In this document: one piece after another, positions 60,880 to 64,000 of the stretch
Position numbering within the stretch: the stretch's first letter is position 1
How the letters are laid out: every line of letters begins with the position of its first letter
Origin: Auanema rhodensis
Lineage: Eukaryota; Nematoda; Chromadorea; Rhabditida; Rhabditidae
Assembly (NCBI GenBank): GCA_964057225.1
Contig: OZ059900.1
Coordinates: forward strand, 23,947,638-24,011,637
Direction: 5' to 3'
Length of the DNA: 64,000 bases
Translations under genes and position numbers: made by a program
Notes under the pieces: model-generated
What the model was told of the DNA's origin: nothing
The model's database searches: none
What the model saw: the letters and a program-made list of their open reading frames with translations, nothing else

Positions 60880-63614
60880 ATGAACAAAAATCGATTTAAT
60901 CAATATTAGCCATAAGGGGCGTGCCCTCAGAATATGCTAATTTCCTTAATTTTCTAACCCCTGTTTTTTTGTCGTGAAAGTGGAACTAGACGTTGTACGA
61001 ACAATTTTGAGCTAGGTTTCATTGACATTGCATGAGTTTGAACACATGAAATCGTAAGTCAAAACCTTGTTTACAGCGAAATTTCCAAAAACTGGTTTTC
61101 CAGCATAATAAAATATTTCTCATGGGAAATACTGTGTTTTTGTATTCTTCTAGTGTTCAGCATGTAAAATGCTTCATTTTAGTATGTAACACGCTGAAAT
61201 TCGTTGCATTTGACGACTCATATGAACAAAAATCGATTTAATCAATATTAGCCATAAGGGGCGTGCCCTCAGAATATGCTAATTTCCTTAATTTTCTAAC
61301 CCCTGTTTTTTTGTCGTGAAAGTGGAACTAGACGTTGTACGAACAATTTTGAGCTAGGTTTCATTGACATTGCATGAGTTTGAACACATGAAATCGTAAG
61401 TCAAAACCTTGTTTACAGCGAAATTTCCAAAAACTGGTTTTCCAGCATAATAAAATATTTCTCATGGGAAATACTGTGTTTTTGTATTCTTCTAGTGTTC
61501 AGCATGTAAAATGCTTCATTTTAGTATGTAACACGCTGAAATTCGTTGCATTTGACGACTCATATGAACAAAAATCGATTTAATCAATATTAGCCATAAG
61601 GGGCGTGCCCTCAGAATATGCTAATTTCCTTAATTTTCTAACCCCTGTTTTTTTGTCGTGAAAGTGGAACTAGACGTTGTACGAACAATTTTGAGCTAGG
61701 TTTCATTGACATTGCATGAGTTTGAACACATGAAATCGTAAGTCAAAACCTTGTTTACAGCGAAATTTCCAAAAACTGGTTTTCCAGCATAATAAAATAT
61801 TTCTCATGGGAAATACTGTGTTTTTGTATTCTTCTAGTGTTCAGCATGTAAAATGCTTCATTTTAGTATGTAACACGCTGAAATTCGTTGCATTTGACGA
61901 CTCATATGAACAAAAATCGATTTAATCAATATTAGCCATAAGGGGCGTGCCCTCAGAATATGCTAATTTCCTTAATTTTCTAACCCCTGTTTTTTTGTCG
62001 TGAAAGTGGAACTAGACGTTGTACGAACAATTTTGAGCTAGGTTTCATTGACATTGCATGAGTTTGAACACATGAAATCGTAAGTCAAAACCTTGTTTAC
62101 AGCGAAATTTCCAAAAACTGGTTTTCCAGCATAATAAAATATTTCTCATGGGAAATACTGTGTTTTTGTATTCTTCTAGTGTTCAGCATGTAAAATGCTT
62201 CATTTTAGTATGTAACACGCTGAAATTCGTTGCATTTGACGACTCATATGAACAAAAATCGATTTAATCAATATTAGCCATAAGGGGCGTGCCCTCAGAA
62301 TATGCTAATTTCCTTAATTTTCTAACCCCTGTTTTTTTGTCGTGAAAGTGGAACTAGACGTTGTACGAACAATTTTGAGCTAGGTTTCATTGACATTGCA
62401 TGAGTTTGAACACATGAAATCGTAAGTCAAAACCTTGTTTACAGCGAAATTTCCAAAAACTGGTTTTCCAGCATAATAAAATATTTCTCATGGGAAATAC
62501 TGTGTTTTTGTATATTTCTAGTGTTCAGCATGTAAAATGCTTCATTTTAGTATGTAGCACGCTGAAATTCGTTGCATTTGACGACTCATATGAACAAAAA
62601 TCGATTTAATCAATATTAGCCATAAGGGGCGTGCCCTCAGAATATGCTAATTTCCTTAATTTTCTAACCCCTGTTTTTTTGTCGTGAAAGTGGAACTAGA
62701 CGTTGTACGAACAATTTTGAGCTAGGTTTCATTGACATTGCATGAGTTTGAACACATGAAATCGTAAGTCAAAACCTTGTTTACAGCGAAATTTCCAAAA
62801 ACTGGTTTTCCAGCATAATAAAATATTTCTCATGGGAAATACTGTGTTTTTGTATTTTTCTAGTGTTCAGCATGTAAAATGCTTCATTTTAGTATGTAAC
62901 ACGCTGAAATTCGTTGCATTTGACGACTCATATGAACAAAAATCGATTTAATCAATATTAGCCATAAGGGGCGTGCCCTCAGAATATGCTAATTTCCTTA
63001 AATTTCTAACCCCTGTTTTTTGTCGTGAAAGTGGAACTAGACGTTGTACGAACAATTTTGAGCTAGGTTTCATTGACATTGCATGAGTTTGAACACATGA
63101 AATCGTAAGTCAAAACCTTGTTTACAGCGAAATTTCCAAAAACTGGTTTTCCAGCATAATAAAATATTTCTCATGGGAAATACTGTGTTTTTGTATTCTT
63201 CTAGTGTTCAGCATGTAAAATGCTTCATTTTAGTATGTAACACGCTGAAATTCGTTGCATTTAACGACTCATATGAACAAAAATCGATTTAATCAATATT
63301 AGCCATAAGGGGCGTGCCCTCAGAATATGCTAATTTCCTTAATTTTCTAACCCCTGTTTTTTTGTCGTGAAAGTGGAACTAGACGTTGTATGAACATTTT
63401 TGAGCTAGGTTTCATTGACATTGCATGAGTTTGAACACATGAAATCGTAAGTCAAAACCTTGTTTACAGCGAAATTTCCAAAAACTGGTTTTCCAGCATA
63501 ATAAAATATTTCTCATGGGAAATACTGTGTTTTTGTATTTTTCTAGTGTTCAGCATGTAAAATACTTCATTTTAGTATGTAACACGCTGAAATTCGTTGC
63601 ATTTGACGACTCAT
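60880..63614. repeat. p268C-run unit, copy 3 (M179-M186, eight monomers)
   Basis: Four p268C monomers (60880, 61222, 61564, 61906), then 62248 (p267A, p310G), 62590 (consensus), 62932 (p71A, T6, p268C, p333A), 63273 (p119T, p125T, p292A). It directly follows copy 2. The p268C run is the only part whose number changes between copies (3, 2, 4). Confidence 0.9.
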
Positions 63615-64000
63615 ATGAACAAAAATCGATTTAATCAATATTAGCCATAAGGGGCGTGCCCTCAGAATATGCTAATTTCCTTAATTTTCTAACCCCTGTT
63701 TTTTTGTCGTGAAAGTGGAACTAGACGTTGTACGAACAATTTTGAGCTAGGTTTCATTGACATTGCATGAGTTTGAACACATGAAATCGTAAGTCAAAAC
63801 CTTGTTTACAGCGAAATTTCCAAAAACTGGTTTTCCAGCATAATAAAATATTTCTCATGGGAAATACTGTGTTTTTGTATTCTTCTAGTGTTCAGCATGT
63901 AAAATGCTTCATTTTAGTATGTAACACGCTGAAATTCGTTGCATTTGACGACTCATATGAACAAAAATCGATTTAATCAATATTAGCCATAAGGGGCGTG
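63615..64000. repeat. Start of a further p268C-run unit, cut by the window edge
   Basis: M187 (63615-63956) is a p268C monomer directly after the last monomer of copy 3, as expected for a fourth unit. The final 44 bases from 63957 are p1-44 of the next monomer with no variant. The array therefore continues beyond the right edge, just as it begins in mid-array at the left. Confidence 0.93.

Larger units (their letters stand above)
1..64000. repeat. 342-bp satellite DNA array, 187 full copies, fills the window
   Basis: Every base belongs to a head-to-tail tandem repeat of about 342 bp in one orientation. I placed 187 complete monomers beginning with ATGAACAAAAATCG (or a one-base variant of it) at 1, 343, 686, 1028, 1370 and so on to 63615, plus 44 bases of the next copy. 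Copies differ by a handful of substitutions each. Net length changes occur only at a T-tract (6, 7 or 8 T) and once as a single missing A, and the summed lengths match the observed positions exactly. Composition is about 34% G+C. Such an array is non-coding eukaryotic heterochromatin, probably centromeric, pericentromeric or subtelomeric. I do not recognise the family; a plant source is plausible from monomer length and AT-richness but not shown. Confidence 0.99.

Noticed and set aside
1-64000. Protein-coding genes: 342 is divisible by three, so any open frame would run through many copies
   Set aside because: Each of the six frames has stops in every monomer. The longest stop-free runs I derive from the consensus are about 63 codons (+ strand) and 56 codons (- strand), rising to roughly 80 codons on the - strand across six-T copies. 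They repeat with the satellite and have no coding features.
1-64000. CRISPR array or other bacterial direct-repeat structure
   Set aside because: There are no unique spacers; the repeat units abut and fill the whole period, which is far longer than a CRISPR repeat.
1-64000. Primate alpha satellite, because 342 = 2 x 171
   Set aside because: The sequence does not resemble alpha satellite as I know it, the two halves are not clearly homologous, and no intact CENP-B box is present.
1-64000. Two-part (ancestral dimer) origin of the monomer
   Set aside because: The best half-to-half resemblances (CTGTTTTTTTGT at p82 with CTGTGTTTTTGT at p253; TTGCAT followed by GAAC at two places) are short, T-rich and not in one register.
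1-64000. Telomeric repeats, rDNA, tRNA or retroelement fragments
   Set aside because: No TTTAGGG or TTAGGG tandem runs, no LTR or poly-A boundaries and no non-satellite sequence were seen at any monomer junction.
1-64000. Window-wide assembly artefact from a looping repeat
   Set aside because: Copies differ by many ordered, non-periodic markers and private mutations, which a simple assembly loop would not create. Local miscounting remains possible at near-identical units such as 31472-35575.

Overview
The whole 64,000-base window is one uninterrupted satellite DNA array. By hand I divide it into 187 complete head-to-tail copies of a monomer of about 342 bp, plus a 44-base partial copy at the right edge. 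All copies lie in the same orientation. The monomer is about 34% G+C (116 of 342 bases in the reference copy). There is no gene, RNA gene, mobile element, telomeric repeat or unique spacer anywhere, and both window edges fall inside the array. Long, homogeneous, AT-rich tandem DNA of this kind is typical of centromeric, pericentromeric or subtelomeric heterochromatin of a eukaryote. A monomer in the 340-380 bp class is common in plants, but I do not recognise this family, so species and chromosomal site stay open.

Throughout, p1 is the A of ATGAAC that opens each monomer, p1-342 are positions in the reference copy at 1370-1711, and M1-M187 are the copies in order. Lengths balance exactly. Fourteen copies have eight T (343 bp) and eleven have six T (341 bp) at the tract p85-91, one copy (M54) lacks one A, and all others are 342 bp; these sum to 63,956, where the partial copy starts. 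Copies differ by few substitutions, and the same substitutions recur in ordered combinations.

Those combinations reveal higher-order and segmental repeats. (1) 1-10,608 is marked by p57A, T8, p120A, p228G and p287G, with a four-monomer repeat. (2) 9,240-14,712 (16 monomers) recurs at 18,133-23,605, and its part 21,554-24,289 recurs at 27,026-29,761. (3) 31,472-35,575 is two copies of a six-monomer, 2,052-bp unit. (4) 38,654-42,079 is rich in T8 monomers. (5) 42,080-64,000 carries T6, p71A and p268C types, with a four-monomer 1,367-bp unit in four full copies (44,472-53,699) and a later unit with variable numbers of p268C monomers (55,068-64,000). Several monomers are chimeras of two types, the footprint of unequal crossover or gene conversion.

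Within the monomer the notable structures are a GC-rich dyad GGGC-GT-GCCC in a stretch where I saw no variation, a palindrome AAATCGATTT, a CTGG-TTTT-CCAG inverted repeat, and a nested inverted repeat at p277-319 whose recurrent variants fall largely in its loop and closing pair. The period equals about two nucleosome repeats. I found no evidence of a novel enzymatic or defence system; the interest lies in the satellite and its record of recombination.
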